From Gelidibacter pelagius (GTDB lineage Bacteria; Bacteroidota; Bacteroidia; Flavobacteriales; Flavobacteriaceae): a stretch of 64,000 nucleotides of DNA. Below are positions 1 to 9,254 of this stretch, one piece after another. The notes beneath the pieces were generated by a model. That model had not been told where the DNA came from. It was given only the letters and a program-made list of their open reading frames with translations, and searched no databases. The DNA lies in contig NZ_JAGEVG010000005.1 in the NCBI RefSeq assembly GCF_017581925.1, forward strand, positions 162,297 to 226,296, written 5' to 3'. The translations under genes and the position numbers were made by a program. The first letter of the stretch is position 1. The number at the start of each line of letters is the position of its first letter.

Positions 1-1197
1 ATCGCCCTTACTTTCTGAAAACAGCATAATGATTAAAAAGATAAATGCAGAGAAACCAAATAAGGTGCGGTTTTTTAGTTGTATTTTTTTCTTGGCGGTC
101 TTCGTCTGAATGTTCAAAAAATCATGTGTAAATGAGGTAGTCAGGGCTGTTATGGCTGAGTCTGCACTTGAAAAAGACGCTGCAGTTATCCCTAAAATAA
201 AACTGACCCCAGCAATCATTCCGAAATTGTTCAACGACAACATCGGAAAGAGATTGTCGGTGTTGATAAATTGTCCATTTTCTATTTCCAACGAAATTCC
301 CATTTGTTCGGCATACAGATACAACATCACTCCTAATCCCAAAAACAAAAACTGGGCAATAGCGAGGAAAATGCTGAAGGTGAGAATGTTTTTCTGTGCC
401 TCTTTTTTGTTTTTACAGGTCAAGGTCTTTTGCATCATATTTTGATCAAGGCCCACCATAGCTACAGCAATTAACATCCCAGATATGAATTGTTTAAAAA
501 AATTGTTTCCTGAATGGGAATCCCAATCAAAAATTTTAAAATATTCGTGATCTGTCACCGCAGTTATCGTTTCTGAAACATTTAAATTCAACGATGTCTT
601 CACCACATAAATTGAAACAAAAACTGCCAATAGTAAGAAAAACGTTTGCAGGGTATCTGTCCAAACGATGGTTTTAATTCCGGATTTGTTGGTATATAAC
701 CAGATAAGTGCCAAGATGAGAATGACGGTTACAAAAAACGGAATATTGAAGGCATCAAAAACAGCATATTGCAGAATCTTTGCTGCGAGCATCAATCGCA
801 AAGCGGCACCAAATGATTGTGAAATCAAGAAAAACATAGAGCCCGTTTTATAAGTCTTAGCTCCAAAGCGTGTTTCTAAATAAGTGTAAATGGACACCAA
901 CTTTAAATCATAATAAATAGGAACTAGGACATAAGTTATAAAAACATAGCCCACAACATTACCAAAAACAAACTGCAGATAATAAAAATAGTTATTGCCC
1001 ACCATTCCAGGAATGGATACAAAAGTGACCCCTGATAAAACGGCACCAATCATCCCAAAGGCAACAATTTGCCATGGGGATTTTCTGTCTCCGGTATAAT
1101 AAGATTCATCGCTTGTGTTTTTGGAAACAATGTGGGATATCAACATCAATAGTCCAAAATAGCCGGCTATGATTATTAGTATTAAAGTTGCGCTCAT
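1..1197 (-). CDS. Sodium:solute symporter (SSS family), C-terminus beyond window
   Basis: Reading the minus strand from an ATG at 1197 gives 399 codons open to the window edge, so the C-terminal part is missing. The product is a multi-pass membrane protein of the SSS/SLC5 type: it begins MSATLILIIIAGYFGLLMLI, and has YYTGDR about 30 residues in and a G-A-V-L-S-G-V-T-F segment typical of TM2 in this family. It probably couples Na+ entry to uptake of a sugar or amino sugar. It runs in the same direction as the NagX-like gene upstream, and a DeoR regulator lies next to that gene, which fits an amino-sugar locus. The substrate is inferred from context only. Confidence 0.85.
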   Translation of the reverse strand, partial: MSATLILIIIAGYFGLLMLISHIVSKNTSDESYYTGDRKSPWQIVAFGMIGAVLSGVTFVSIPGMVGNNYFYYLQFVFGNVVGYVFITYVLVPIYYDLKLVSIYTYLETRFGAKTYKTGSMFFLISQSFGAALRLMLAAKILQYAVFDAFNIPFFVTVILILALIWLYTNKSGIKTIVWTDTLQTFFLLLAVFVSIYVVKTSLNLNVSETITAVTDHEYFKIFDWDSHSGNNFFKQFISGMLIAVAMVGLDQNMMQKTLTCKNKKEAQKNILTFSIFLAIAQFLFLGLGVMLYLYAEQMGISLEIENGQFINTDNLFPMLSLNNFGMIAGVSFILGITAASFSSADSAITALTTSFTHDFLNIQTKTAKKKIQLKNRTLFGFSAFIFLIIMLFSESKGD

Positions 1198-1212
1198 TGG
1201 TGTATTCGGTTT

Positions 1213-1317
1213 TTATAAGTTAAATCCAATAGTATAGATTTCAGGATTAGTATATAATTGCTCATTGATCTTCGCCATTTTCAACCAAGCATTTACAATT
1301 AAAATTTCGGGTGCCAT
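1213..1317 (-). CDS. Possible 34-residue peptide or gene remnant
   Basis: A short open frame between the NagX-like gene and the symporter encodes about 34 residues (begins MAPEILIVNAWLK, ends YTIGFNL). I do not recognise it. It lacks a signal peptide and reads like a fragment of a larger soluble protein. It may be a real small gene in the operon, a remnant, or chance. Confidence 0.2.
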   Translation of the reverse strand: MAPEILIVNAWLKMAKINEQLYTNPEIYTIGFNL

Positions 1318-1342
1318 AATATAAAATTATTCACTATAGATT

Positions 1343-2452
1343 TTATATTTTAATAAAAATTTTCTTTCTGTACAACAAGTAACAGATCAGCCAAAAGACA
1401 ATGATGTGGCTGACGGCAAACATTAACGACCCATTCATATTGCCAAATAAAGGAGCAAACACTTTGGAATACAGATAATTATATAAAGAGATTGGATTTG
1501 AACTTCCAGAAACCGGAATTTTGATCAGATAACTGATGGTCTTAACATAAATTCCTGAAAACACAAAAATAAACAATGGATTAGATCCAAAGTGTACGAA
1601 TGGTTTGGCCCAAATTTTATACTGCCTATCGTCTATAATAAAAATTAAAAGAGCTAAAAACAGTGTTCCCAACCCTGCAGTGTACAATACGTAAGAACTT
1701 GTCCATAATGGTTTGTTGAGAGGAAATACTAAGGACCAAGTCCATCCTAAAATAACCATAACCACACCATAAATCAATAATTTTTTAATTTTTAATTTAA
1801 GAGATGTTTCGATATCCACAACCTGGCCAATCAGATAGCCAATAATTACAGTACCAACGGCTGGAAGGGAAGACAGTACACCTTCTGGGTCAAACGGAAT
1901 GCCAAAACCTTTATAAATGTGATTTTCTCCAAATAGAAAAAGATCAAAACGTCTCGCTATGTTTTCTTCCAAGGAATACGGATCAGAGGCTGCTCCAAAG
2001 TACAAAAGTGCCCAATATCCTAACAAGATAGTGGTCAATACAATCAACAACCGTCGTCTATTCAGTGCTAAACACAACATTGCACCGACGCCATAAGCCA
2101 AAGCTATGCGCTGTAGGACACCCATAATTCGGACCTTTTCAAAGTTGAAATAGGGATATAAATTCAGGGCAAGTCCGATTAAAAATATAATGATCGTTCG
2201 CTTAATTATTTTTAAAGCTGCGGACTTGGTTAAAGTGGTATCATATTTTTTAAACGAAAAAAACACCGACATACCAACAATGAAGAGAAAAAACGGAAAT
2301 ACGAGATCGGTTGGAGTGCAACCATGCCAAGCGGCATGTCTTAAAGGGGCGTAGATAAAACCCCAACTCCCAGGCGTATTGACCAAAATCATCAATGCTA
2401 TAGTGAGCCCCCTTAAAACATCTAGTGAGATCAATCTTTTAGAACTCCCCAT
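1343..2452 (-). CDS. NagX-like / heparan-alpha-glucosaminide N-acetyltransferase family membrane protein (DUF5009/COG4299)
   Basis: This 369-residue protein has about ten hydrophobic segments. Its N-terminus (RLISLDVLRGLTIALMILVN, then H-A-A-W-H-G-C-T-P-T-D-L-V-F-P-F-F-L-F) is the hallmark of the COG4299 family, which includes NagX and human HGSNAT. These proteins are thought to acetylate glucosamine across the membrane with acetyl-CoA, and in Bacteroidota they occur in N-acetylglucosamine/chitin loci. The conserved H-x-x-W-H-G, the candidate acetyl acceptor region, is at about residues 39-44. The gene lies upstream of an SSS transporter on the same strand and divergent from a DeoR regulator about 150 bases away. 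The exact substrate is not shown. Confidence 0.85.
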   Translation of the reverse strand: MGSSKRLISLDVLRGLTIALMILVNTPGSWGFIYAPLRHAAWHGCTPTDLVFPFFLFIVGMSVFFSFKKYDTTLTKSAALKIIKRTIIIFLIGLALNLYPYFNFEKVRIMGVLQRIALAYGVGAMLCLALNRRRLLIVLTTILLGYWALLYFGAASDPYSLEENIARRFDLFLFGENHIYKGFGIPFDPEGVLSSLPAVGTVIIGYLIGQVVDIETSLKLKIKKLLIYGVVMVILGWTWSLVFPLNKPLWTSSYVLYTAGLGTLFLALLIFIIDDRQYKIWAKPFVHFGSNPLFIFVFSGIYVKTISYLIKIPVSGSSNPISLYNYLYSKVFAPLFGNMNGSLMFAVSHIIVFWLICYLLYRKKIFIKI

Positions 2453-2608
2453 AATTACCTATTTTAGCGACGTTTAAAATTAAGTTCCTCAAATATAGAA
2501 TATTTTAGCACTTATTGCTATATTAAGTGCTTAAACATGCAGTTTTTTGCAGATATTTAAAAAATATTCGCATTCTATTGCTATTTTTGTTTGGATAATA
2601 CAGTTGGT

Positions 2609-3358
2609 ATGAAGAAAAAAGAGCGTCAGCAAAAAATAATTGATGAAGTTAGCATCAACAGAAGGGTCAGTTCTAGTTTTTTGTCGGAAAAGTTAAATGT
2701 GTCCGAAGATACTATAAGAAGAGACATTAAGGAGTTGGATGAACGGGGCCAACTTACTAAAGTGCACGGCGGTGCGATTTCAACCATTCAAAAACTATAT
2801 CATTATAATGAAGACATTATCTATAATAGGGAAAACAAAGTCCGTATAGCCCTTAAAGCGATCAATTTGGTAGAAGATGGGATGGTGATCATCATGAGTG
2901 GAGGTACCACTAATTTAATGCTCGCCAAGATGTTGCCTAAAACCCTGAAAGCTACCATCTATACCTATAGTTTGCCGATAGCCATGCAATTAACGGAGCA
3001 CCATTCAATCGAAACGATCTTTATAGGAGGTAAAATCCATAGAAGCTCGATGGTGACCACCGGAATTGATGTCATCCAATACCTCTCCAACTTAAGAGCC
3101 AATATCTGCTTTATAGGCGTTAGTGCTTTGAGCCTTGAACAGGGTATTACTGACGAGGGCTATGAAGTCTCCTTAGTCAAAAAAGCAATGATAAACGCCT
3201 CACAGCATACCGTCTTTTTAGCAACTTCCAACAAATTAAATTCCATACTCAATTATGATGTGTGCAGTATCAATGACATTGACACAATAGTCACCGATTT
3301 TGACCCAAAAAATCCTAAGATAAAAGCCTATAAAAATGCTGGTCTCAACTTCGTGTAG
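2609..3358 (+). CDS. DeoR/GlpR-family transcriptional regulator
   Basis: A regulator of about 249 residues. The N-terminal DeoR helix-turn-helix (residues about 1-55) carries S-E-D-T-I-R-R-D-I-K-E-L-D, the family recognition helix, followed by LTKVHGGA. The C-terminal DeoR sensor domain (about 70-235) has the sugar-phosphate-isomerase-like fold, with the M-S-G-G-T-T-N-L stretch that binds a phosphosugar in relatives. I chose the ATG at 2609 because the alternative upstream start at 2591 is TTG and adds only six unlike residues. It is divergent from the NagX/symporter genes and so is their likely repressor. Confidence 0.9.
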   Translation: MKKKERQQKIIDEVSINRRVSSSFLSEKLNVSEDTIRRDIKELDERGQLTKVHGGAISTIQKLYHYNEDIIYNRENKVRIALKAINLVEDGMVIIMSGGTTNLMLAKMLPKTLKATIYTYSLPIAMQLTEHHSIETIFIGGKIHRSSMVTTGIDVIQYLSNLRANICFIGVSALSLEQGITDEGYEVSLVKKAMINASQHTVFLATSNKLNSILNYDVCSINDIDTIVTDFDPKNPKIKAYKNAGLNFV

Positions 3359-3394
3359 TGAAGCATTTTTCCTATTCTTTGAATTATTTTTTAT

Positions 3395-6300
3395 TTACTC
3401 TTCCACAGTTTTTAAATTGTCGTCAGAGTTTCTGTCAATCAACTTGTTATAAGGATCAATCCCTGCTTTTAAAGGTTTTTTATCAGTGATCACCGTAAAC
3501 GTATTGTCATCAGACTCTAACCATTCCAATTCAAAGTACAACGGATCTTTAATGGTAACTCCATCTGCGTTGACCACATCTTCGCCAAACAAGCCAATGT
3601 CCACCAAGTTTTTCTTGTCGTCCACCCGATCTTCCTTGCCTTTGTTGTCATAATAAATTTTCTTTGAATTTACCGTAAACGTCGTTTCCCATTTGCCATT
3701 GTCCAAAGCTTTTGTTTTGGCATTCATCACCCTGTTTTCATACAATACGATCTCTTTGAACCCATCATCAACTTTGTATTTTAAAGAATCTGGCGTCACG
3801 GCGTACAGTGCGTTATACAGATCTTCAGAAGTAGCATACACCCCTTTCTTATTATATTTAAATTCTTCTAAAAAGTTTTTCAACCCACCATTGACAACGT
3901 CCTCTCCCATGACATCTTGTAGATCATACATAATCATAGAGCCTTTTTCGTACACAATATAGCTGCCTGTTTCTACGTCCATTAAGGTGCGTTCTGGTTT
4001 AAAACTGAATTTACGACCAGCTAAATAAGTGTCCAACGAGTTTTTCAAAAACGATTTTATTCCATTTTCACCGTACTCTTGTTTCATGGTCATTAACGAT
4101 GCATATTCTGACAGAGTCTCTGAAATGACATTACCTCCGGTAGTTTTACTTGGCGTGACAATATGACCCCACCACTGGTGAGCAACCTCGTGGGACGTTA
4201 CTCTAAAAGCATAATTATAACTGTCAGCTTTTGAGAAATCGGCAGCAAAGCCAAAATCTTCAGAATACGGAATCGTGGTCGAAAAAGACTGCGCAAATGT
4301 GGAGTGTGCCGGGAATTCTATAATGCGAATCACCGAATTCGGATATTCCGTAAAGTTTTTAGAATTATAATCCAGCGCAATTTTCACCCCTTTGATAAAA
4401 TATTTCAAATTCCGCTTATGCTTAGGGGAATGGTAAATTTCTATGGCTACTTTTTTGCCACTCGGTGCTGTCCAGCTATCCTTCTCAATGTCATAAGCGG
4501 CCGAAACAAAACTGAAGAAATAATCGGTTTTTTCGTCCAATTTATACTGAAAATAGCTTCTTTCATTCTCCTCCCATTGTTTTGTGAGTGTTCCTGGGGC
4601 TACGGCTATTTGTCCTTTTGAAGTGCTTAATACAGCTTCAAAATTGATATAATCTGCATCCTCATTAAACAAGTTTTTCCTTAGTGCAATACTATCTGTT
4701 CGCGGGGCTAATAAATAATCAAGTTTCTCTAAACCATACTTTTTACGAACGCCATTATCAATTATGGTGCGATCGTAATGAAAAGAAGGAAAAATAGCAT
4801 CTCTAAAAAAAGTACCATTATCTAAGATTGCATTTTCAGAATCCATAGAAAATCCGTGCGTATTCACTTTTGTTTCAATGACCAAAGATGCCGTTTCTTT
4901 GGGCTGCAAACTTGTTGGCAATTTGTAGATGAACAGTCGATACTCCTCATCCGATAAAAACGGTTTTAATTCAGCGCCATTATAAACCACTTTGGTGATT
5001 TTTGTATCTGCAATTGGGAATTTCACTTCCATCAATAGCGTATCAATTGGGACTTCGTAATTATTAATCACCTTAAATTCGCCTTTGGCCTCGACGCGCC
5101 TATCTTCAGGAAAAATATCGATAAACGCCTTGAGATCGGTGATTTGAATATGTGGTTGGTCAATATATTTGCCATACTTCTTTTCAGCATTGGCATTGAG
5201 TTTTTGACTGTAGTTACCATCTTCCAATTGGTTCAAGACTTTCAAGTTGTAGTAACTATATGCTCCCACCGACACAAATGCCAAAACAAAGAACAGCATC
5301 AGACCTAAAGTTCTCCCGCTAAAACGCTGTTTTGCAATTTTCAAACGCTCCCTGGCCGATGACAAGAATCCACGGTTCCAGAAAACGATGCCAACAGTTG
5401 CCAGAATACAGGTCAATAGAATCCAATATAGGTTCAACCAGAATTTTCCGTATAAGTAATGTCCAAAGCCATTTAAATCGCTCAAAAAACCTCCTGGTGT
5501 TGCTCCAAAAATCACCAATGGGTTCGATGTTTTAAGCGCCAATGCCAATAAAATTGGTAAACCGACATAAATAATAATGACTATAAAATGTCCCAAAAAC
5601 TTATTATTGACCAACACATGAATGAAAAATGCCAAAAGCACGGTCATCACATAATTGGGAAAGACACTTGTGAAATTGTAGGTCAGGTACATGCCCAATT
5701 CATAATGGAAGTAGCCATTAAATGTTTGGTACAAAACACCAACGACCACATTGAGCAAAGTTAATACTACTGCTACGCCAATGAGTGAAATAATCTTAGA
5801 TAGATATAAGGTGATATTGCTGACGGGTAAAGCGTCATAAAATTCAAAAGTTTTATTCTGTTTGGTTCTATGTACCGCTTCCCCTGCATAAATCACTAAA
5901 ATAATGATTGAAAACAATGATATTCCAGCTGGAATTTGGGTCACCATATAGCGCGTCAGCGGCAATGACGGTGTTCCATAAGTTTGATTGGATAGGTAGG
6001 CAATAAATCCTGCAACGATAATGCCCATGACAATCAAAATGACAAAGACGGTTTCTTTCACAATCGATAAAAACTCAATTTTGCTCAAGGACAACAGATT
6101 TTCTCGACGCGCTTTCGCATTAAAAACCTGAGTGATGTTTGGTATAAAGGCAGAAGGCACATAGGCTTCCTTGCTTTCTTTTGACGATTTCTGCTTCGAC
6201 CCAGTCAAAAATCCTTTGTACGAAAACTTAAATAAGGTAAAAAAGAAAATTGAAAAAGCAATGCCCAACCATAATAAACGGTTGAGTCCAAATTTACCTG

Positions 6301-7000
6301 AAAGCGACAATTGGGTGTTGTTTAACTCATCCACAGTCCAATATTTTGTAAGATACGCATGGGCAGTTTCCCCAAACGGATCCACATACACACTTAACCA
6401 CTCGGTATCCAATCCAGAAAGCAATTGCGCAGATGCAATAGTCAGGATAAGAATGACAATACCTCCTAAATATAAGATGGACATGCGTTTGAAAAATGTC
6501 ATCAAACAAAAGAACAGACTGCCTATAAAAAAGGCGTTGAACATTAATAAATACACAAAAGGCAAAGCATATGAGGTCAAGTTAAAAGACGTGTAGACCC
6601 CATAATCAGGCCGTTCCAAAAAAGCACCAATGCTGAAGCCAATCATGGCACCGATAACGGCACCAATATTCATAATCGTAACGATGGTAAAACTGCCAAA
6701 AAATCGTCCTAGAATATAATTTTTTTCCGAAACTGGAAAAGTAAAGTACGTTTGGGCTGTTTTATGCTCCTCGTCCCGATAGACCGCGACGCCCATGATT
6801 GCGGCATAAAAAAACAAGCTTATGATACTCATTGCTCCCAAAACACCTACAATGGCATTGGGACTATTGGTATATTGAGCGGTAGCAGAATTAGCAAAAA
6901 CACTCATCAAAAGTGGGATAACAAACATCAAAAAAATGTAGATGTAGGTGGCTGGTCGTCTTAACCGATATTTCAGTTCAAATAAAAATATTTCCTTCAT
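3395..7000 (-). CDS. ABC-2 permease fused to M1-family aminopeptidase
   Basis: This 1201-residue protein combines two modules. The first ~590 residues hold about a dozen membrane segments in two ABC-2-type permease blocks. The remainder is a periplasmic M1-type metallopeptidase with zinc site H937-E-V-A-H941 and third ligand E961 in SETLSEYAS. The 19-residue H-to-E spacing is the form used by this fused subfamily rather than the usual 18. The ABC ATPase gene lies immediately upstream with a two-base gap, so the two form one transporter operon. Such fusions are common in Bacteroidota, but the transported substrate is unknown. The ends converge with the DeoR gene. Confidence 0.9.
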   Translation of the reverse strand: MKEIFLFELKYRLRRPATYIYIFLMFVIPLLMSVFANSATAQYTNSPNAIVGVLGAMSIISLFFYAAIMGVAVYRDEEHKTAQTYFTFPVSEKNYILGRFFGSFTIVTIMNIGAVIGAMIGFSIGAFLERPDYGVYTSFNLTSYALPFVYLLMFNAFFIGSLFFCLMTFFKRMSILYLGGIVILILTIASAQLLSGLDTEWLSVYVDPFGETAHAYLTKYWTVDELNNTQLSLSGKFGLNRLLWLGIAFSIFFFTLFKFSYKGFLTGSKQKSSKESKEAYVPSAFIPNITQVFNAKARRENLLSLSKIEFLSIVKETVFVILIVMGIIVAGFIAYLSNQTYGTPSLPLTRYMVTQIPAGISLFSIIILVIYAGEAVHRTKQNKTFEFYDALPVSNITLYLSKIISLIGVAVVLTLLNVVVGVLYQTFNGYFHYELGMYLTYNFTSVFPNYVMTVLLAFFIHVLVNNKFLGHFIVIIIYVGLPILLALALKTSNPLVIFGATPGGFLSDLNGFGHYLYGKFWLNLYWILLTCILATVGIVFWNRGFLSSARERLKIAKQRFSGRTLGLMLFFVLAFVSVGAYSYYNLKVLNQLEDGNYSQKLNANAEKKYGKYIDQPHIQITDLKAFIDIFPEDRRVEAKGEFKVINNYEVPIDTLLMEVKFPIADTKITKVVYNGAELKPFLSDEEYRLFIYKLPTSLQPKETASLVIETKVNTHGFSMDSENAILDNGTFFRDAIFPSFHYDRTIIDNGVRKKYGLEKLDYLLAPRTDSIALRKNLFNEDADYINFEAVLSTSKGQIAVAPGTLTKQWEENERSYFQYKLDEKTDYFFSFVSAAYDIEKDSWTAPSGKKVAIEIYHSPKHKRNLKYFIKGVKIALDYNSKNFTEYPNSVIRIIEFPAHSTFAQSFSTTIPYSEDFGFAADFSKADSYNYAFRVTSHEVAHQWWGHIVTPSKTTGGNVISETLSEYASLMTMKQEYGENGIKSFLKNSLDTYLAGRKFSFKPERTLMDVETGSYIVYEKGSMIMYDLQDVMGEDVVNGGLKNFLEEFKYNKKGVYATSEDLYNALYAVTPDSLKYKVDDGFKEIVLYENRVMNAKTKALDNGKWETTFTVNSKKIYYDNKGKEDRVDDKKNLVDIGLFGEDVVNADGVTIKDPLYFELEWLESDDNTFTVITDKKPLKAGIDPYNKLIDRNSDDNLKTVEE

Positions 7001-7002
7001 GA

Positions 7003-7878
7003 TTAAACGGTTTGAGGTTGGTTAATACTATAGAAGTAAAAGTCTTCCAAATTGTTATTGACCACTTCAAAGCCGTCACCAGGGTGAACATCACTGAAGA
7101 CATTGACGTTCATATTGCCACTTCGCAAATAGGTAGAAAGCACGGTATATTCTGATTGGTATTTTTCAATCTCATTCTTTTCGATGCGTTTGCGATATAT
7201 TTTGTCGTTCAACGACTCCGATAATTCTTGCGGGTGTCCCTGCACCACAACCTGCCCATCATTAAAGACCGCCATGTTGGTACACAAGTTCACGACATCA
7301 TCGACAATATGGGTGGATAAAATCACCACGGCATCCTCGCCCAACTCACTTAACAGATTATGAAAGCGATTGCGTTCCAAAGGATCCAATCCAGCGGTCG
7401 GTTCATCAACAATTATTAATTTAGGATTTCCGATCAAGGCTTGGGCAATCCCAAAACGCTGTCGCATCCCACCAGAATAATCACCCAAATTCCGCTTTCT
7501 GAATTTGTAGAGATTCACCTGATTTAAAAGATCGGCCACATAGGCCTTGCGATCATTGCTGCTATGGATGCCTTTGATCTTTGCGATATGGTTTAGCATC
7601 ATTTCTGCGGATACTTTCGGATAAACACCAAAATCCTGAGGTAGATAACCCAGTACTTTTCTTAGTTCTTCAGGTTGATTGAACACATCAATCCCATCAA
7701 ATTCAATGCTGCCGCTGTCGGCAACTTGCAAGGTAGCGATGGTACGCATCAAGGTCGATTTGCCGGCGCCGTTGGGACCTAAAAGACCAAACATTCCCTT
7801 TTGAATTTCAAGGTTGACATTGTTTAAAGCCTGGGTCCCGTTAGGATAGGTTTTATTCAGGTTTTGGATAGAAAGCAT
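7003..7878 (-). CDS. ABC transporter ATP-binding protein (partner of the permease/M1 fusion)
   Basis: A 291-residue ATPase with all motifs intact: Walker A GPNGAGKST at 34-42, Q-loop Q81, signature SGGMR at 135-139, Walker B LIIVDE at 154-159 with the following P-T-A-G-L-D-P D-loop, and an STH switch histidine. It belongs to the CcmA/NatA type of drug or natural-product exporters. The C-terminal ~70 residues form an accessory domain. It is first in a two-gene operon whose second gene starts two bases after its stop. It energises the permease; the cargo is unknown. Confidence 0.92.
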   Translation of the reverse strand: MLSIQNLNKTYPNGTQALNNVNLEIQKGMFGLLGPNGAGKSTLMRTIATLQVADSGSIEFDGIDVFNQPEELRKVLGYLPQDFGVYPKVSAEMMLNHIAKIKGIHSSNDRKAYVADLLNQVNLYKFRKRNLGDYSGGMRQRFGIAQALIGNPKLIIVDEPTAGLDPLERNRFHNLLSELGEDAVVILSTHIVDDVVNLCTNMAVFNDGQVVVQGHPQELSESLNDKIYRKRIEKNEIEKYQSEYTVLSTYLRSGNMNVNVFSDVHPGDGFEVVNNNLEDFYFYSINQPQTV

Positions 7879-8335
7879 AGTTATTTGTTTTGAAGGTTGA
7901 TGATTTAATGGTATTAGTAACTGTTTTTTAAAATTTGTTACAATGTAGGCTTTTTAAAAGTTTTGAAATGAGGTAGATTTTTTACAGTTGAGTTCTATTG
8001 CGATACCATCAGATCGAAATAAAGGCCATGCATGCCAAACCCACTTATCGCTGATTGATGTTGATATTCAGGTATGTGGAAATGACGAAATAAATGCTAA
8101 GAGCATGTATAACAAAGGATGAAAACGAGAAGGGCCGGGGCAAGCCATCAAGGTATAAATACGAACGATTTTTTCAATTGCGACAAGTTTCGGGATTTTA
8201 AAACCCATTGGTAAGAATTAAAAAAGCCCACCATAATGGCGGACTTTAATAAATCCAATTTCTTGAGCAAGAAAATCGATTGGAATTAATTTACGATCTG
8301 GTATTTTTTAAAAATTTTCAAAATAATAACGTGGA
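7879..8335. other. Intergenic region, no gene seen
   Basis: This 457-base stretch has no convincing open frame. It contains the ABC-operon upstream region at its left end. At its right end are two hairpins 3' of the minus-strand lipoprotein gene: a TTTCTTG/CAAGAAA stem near 8259-8275 and the terminator listed separately. Confidence 0.5.
8219..8247 (-). terminator. Rho-independent terminator of the lipoprotein gene
   Basis: On the minus strand, a ten-base-pair stem with two mismatches and an ATTAT loop (AAAGTCCGCC pairing with GGTGGGCTTT) is followed by a run of six T. It lies about 90 bases past the stop of the 8336-8839 gene. Confidence 0.65.
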
Positions 8336-8839
8336 TTAGTACGCAATGTTTTTAAATGAACCCGTCATCGTTACAATAGAAGCCGTATTGGAAACCGTAG
8401 TAACGTTGAAGGTTCCACTAATAAGTCGACCGCTATCTGATGCTGGATTTTTTTTATTTTCCTGTAAATTTATGTTTCCTTCAGTAGAGTTATATGAGAT
8501 TTCTTCCGCCTGATCCCTGATGACGACACCGGTATAAAACCCATTATTGTCTATCTCTCCAATTATTTTGTTAACGCCACTATCAAAACCTCCTTTATCA
8601 TTTAAAAAGACACGGACAACATTTTGATTGGCGTCAGTTATCACAATAGTTATCCCAGCACTTGTATCGGTATAGTAGCTTCCAAAGGTTGATGTATAAT
8701 TGTCGCCAAAAGTTCCACCCTTTATAGTAGCCTTAAATTCTGCTTCTGGAGCACTTCCACCGCCATCGTCATCATTACTTGAACAGGAAATAATTAATAG
8801 AGAAAGAAAAAGAATGCTAAGTGTTTTTAAATTTTTCAT
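8336..8839 (-). CDS. Small lipoprotein (possibly DUF6252-like)
   Basis: With the ATG at 8839 the product is 167 residues and starts MKNLKTLSILFLSLLIISC, a clear lipoprotein signal with the lipobox cysteine at residue 19, followed by SSNDDDGGG. A longer start at 8872 would put 11 extra residues before the signal and is less likely. The mature part is beta-rich, with short G/T/N-rich strands, and resembles small flavobacterial surface lipoproteins of the DUF6252 kind; that match is tentative. It stands alone with a terminator behind it. Function is unknown. Confidence 0.75.
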   Translation of the reverse strand: MKNLKTLSILFLSLLIISCSSNDDDGGGSAPEAEFKATIKGGTFGDNYTSTFGSYYTDTSAGITIVITDANQNVVRVFLNDKGGFDSGVNKIIGEIDNNGFYTGVVIRDQAEEISYNSTEGNINLQENKKNPASDSGRLISGTFNVTTVSNTASIVTMTGSFKNIAY

Positions 8840-9254
8840 GTAATTTGTTTTAGATAGGATTGATTTATACAATTGCTCAAACTACACATCGCAATGAAAT
8901 GAATATGTCATCACTATATTTCAAATTAAAAGATAAGAACACCGTCCGACCAAGCAGGGCCGGCAAGGACAGGAGGTTTTTAAAATTCCAAATTCCCAAA
9001 AAATCAAAATGAGATAGAACTTCGAATGATTAAAACCGAAAAAGGATTAATACCTGTTATGATTTTAAATGTGATATAAGTGTCTCTTAAAATCTATATC
9101 GGCATTACATATATTTTGAAAATATAATGGCTATTGGAGATGTGTGTGATAGTTTCTAAAAGAATCAATCCATTTAGAGCATTAAAACTGCATATTGATT
9201 TTCAACAACTAGTGTCTAAAAAAAGTATATAAAGACATTTAATGTCTATGAGTT
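8840..9254. other. Intergenic region, no gene seen
   Basis: 415 bases between two minus-strand genes without a supported gene. Bases 8940-8985 are noticeably richer in G+C (CCGACC, GGCCGGC words) than their surroundings, a composition that recurs at 17,420-17,530. Confidence 0.4.

Noticed and set aside
110..853. Plus-strand open frames over the symporter
   Set aside because: They are in other frames of a clear minus-strand SSS transporter gene.
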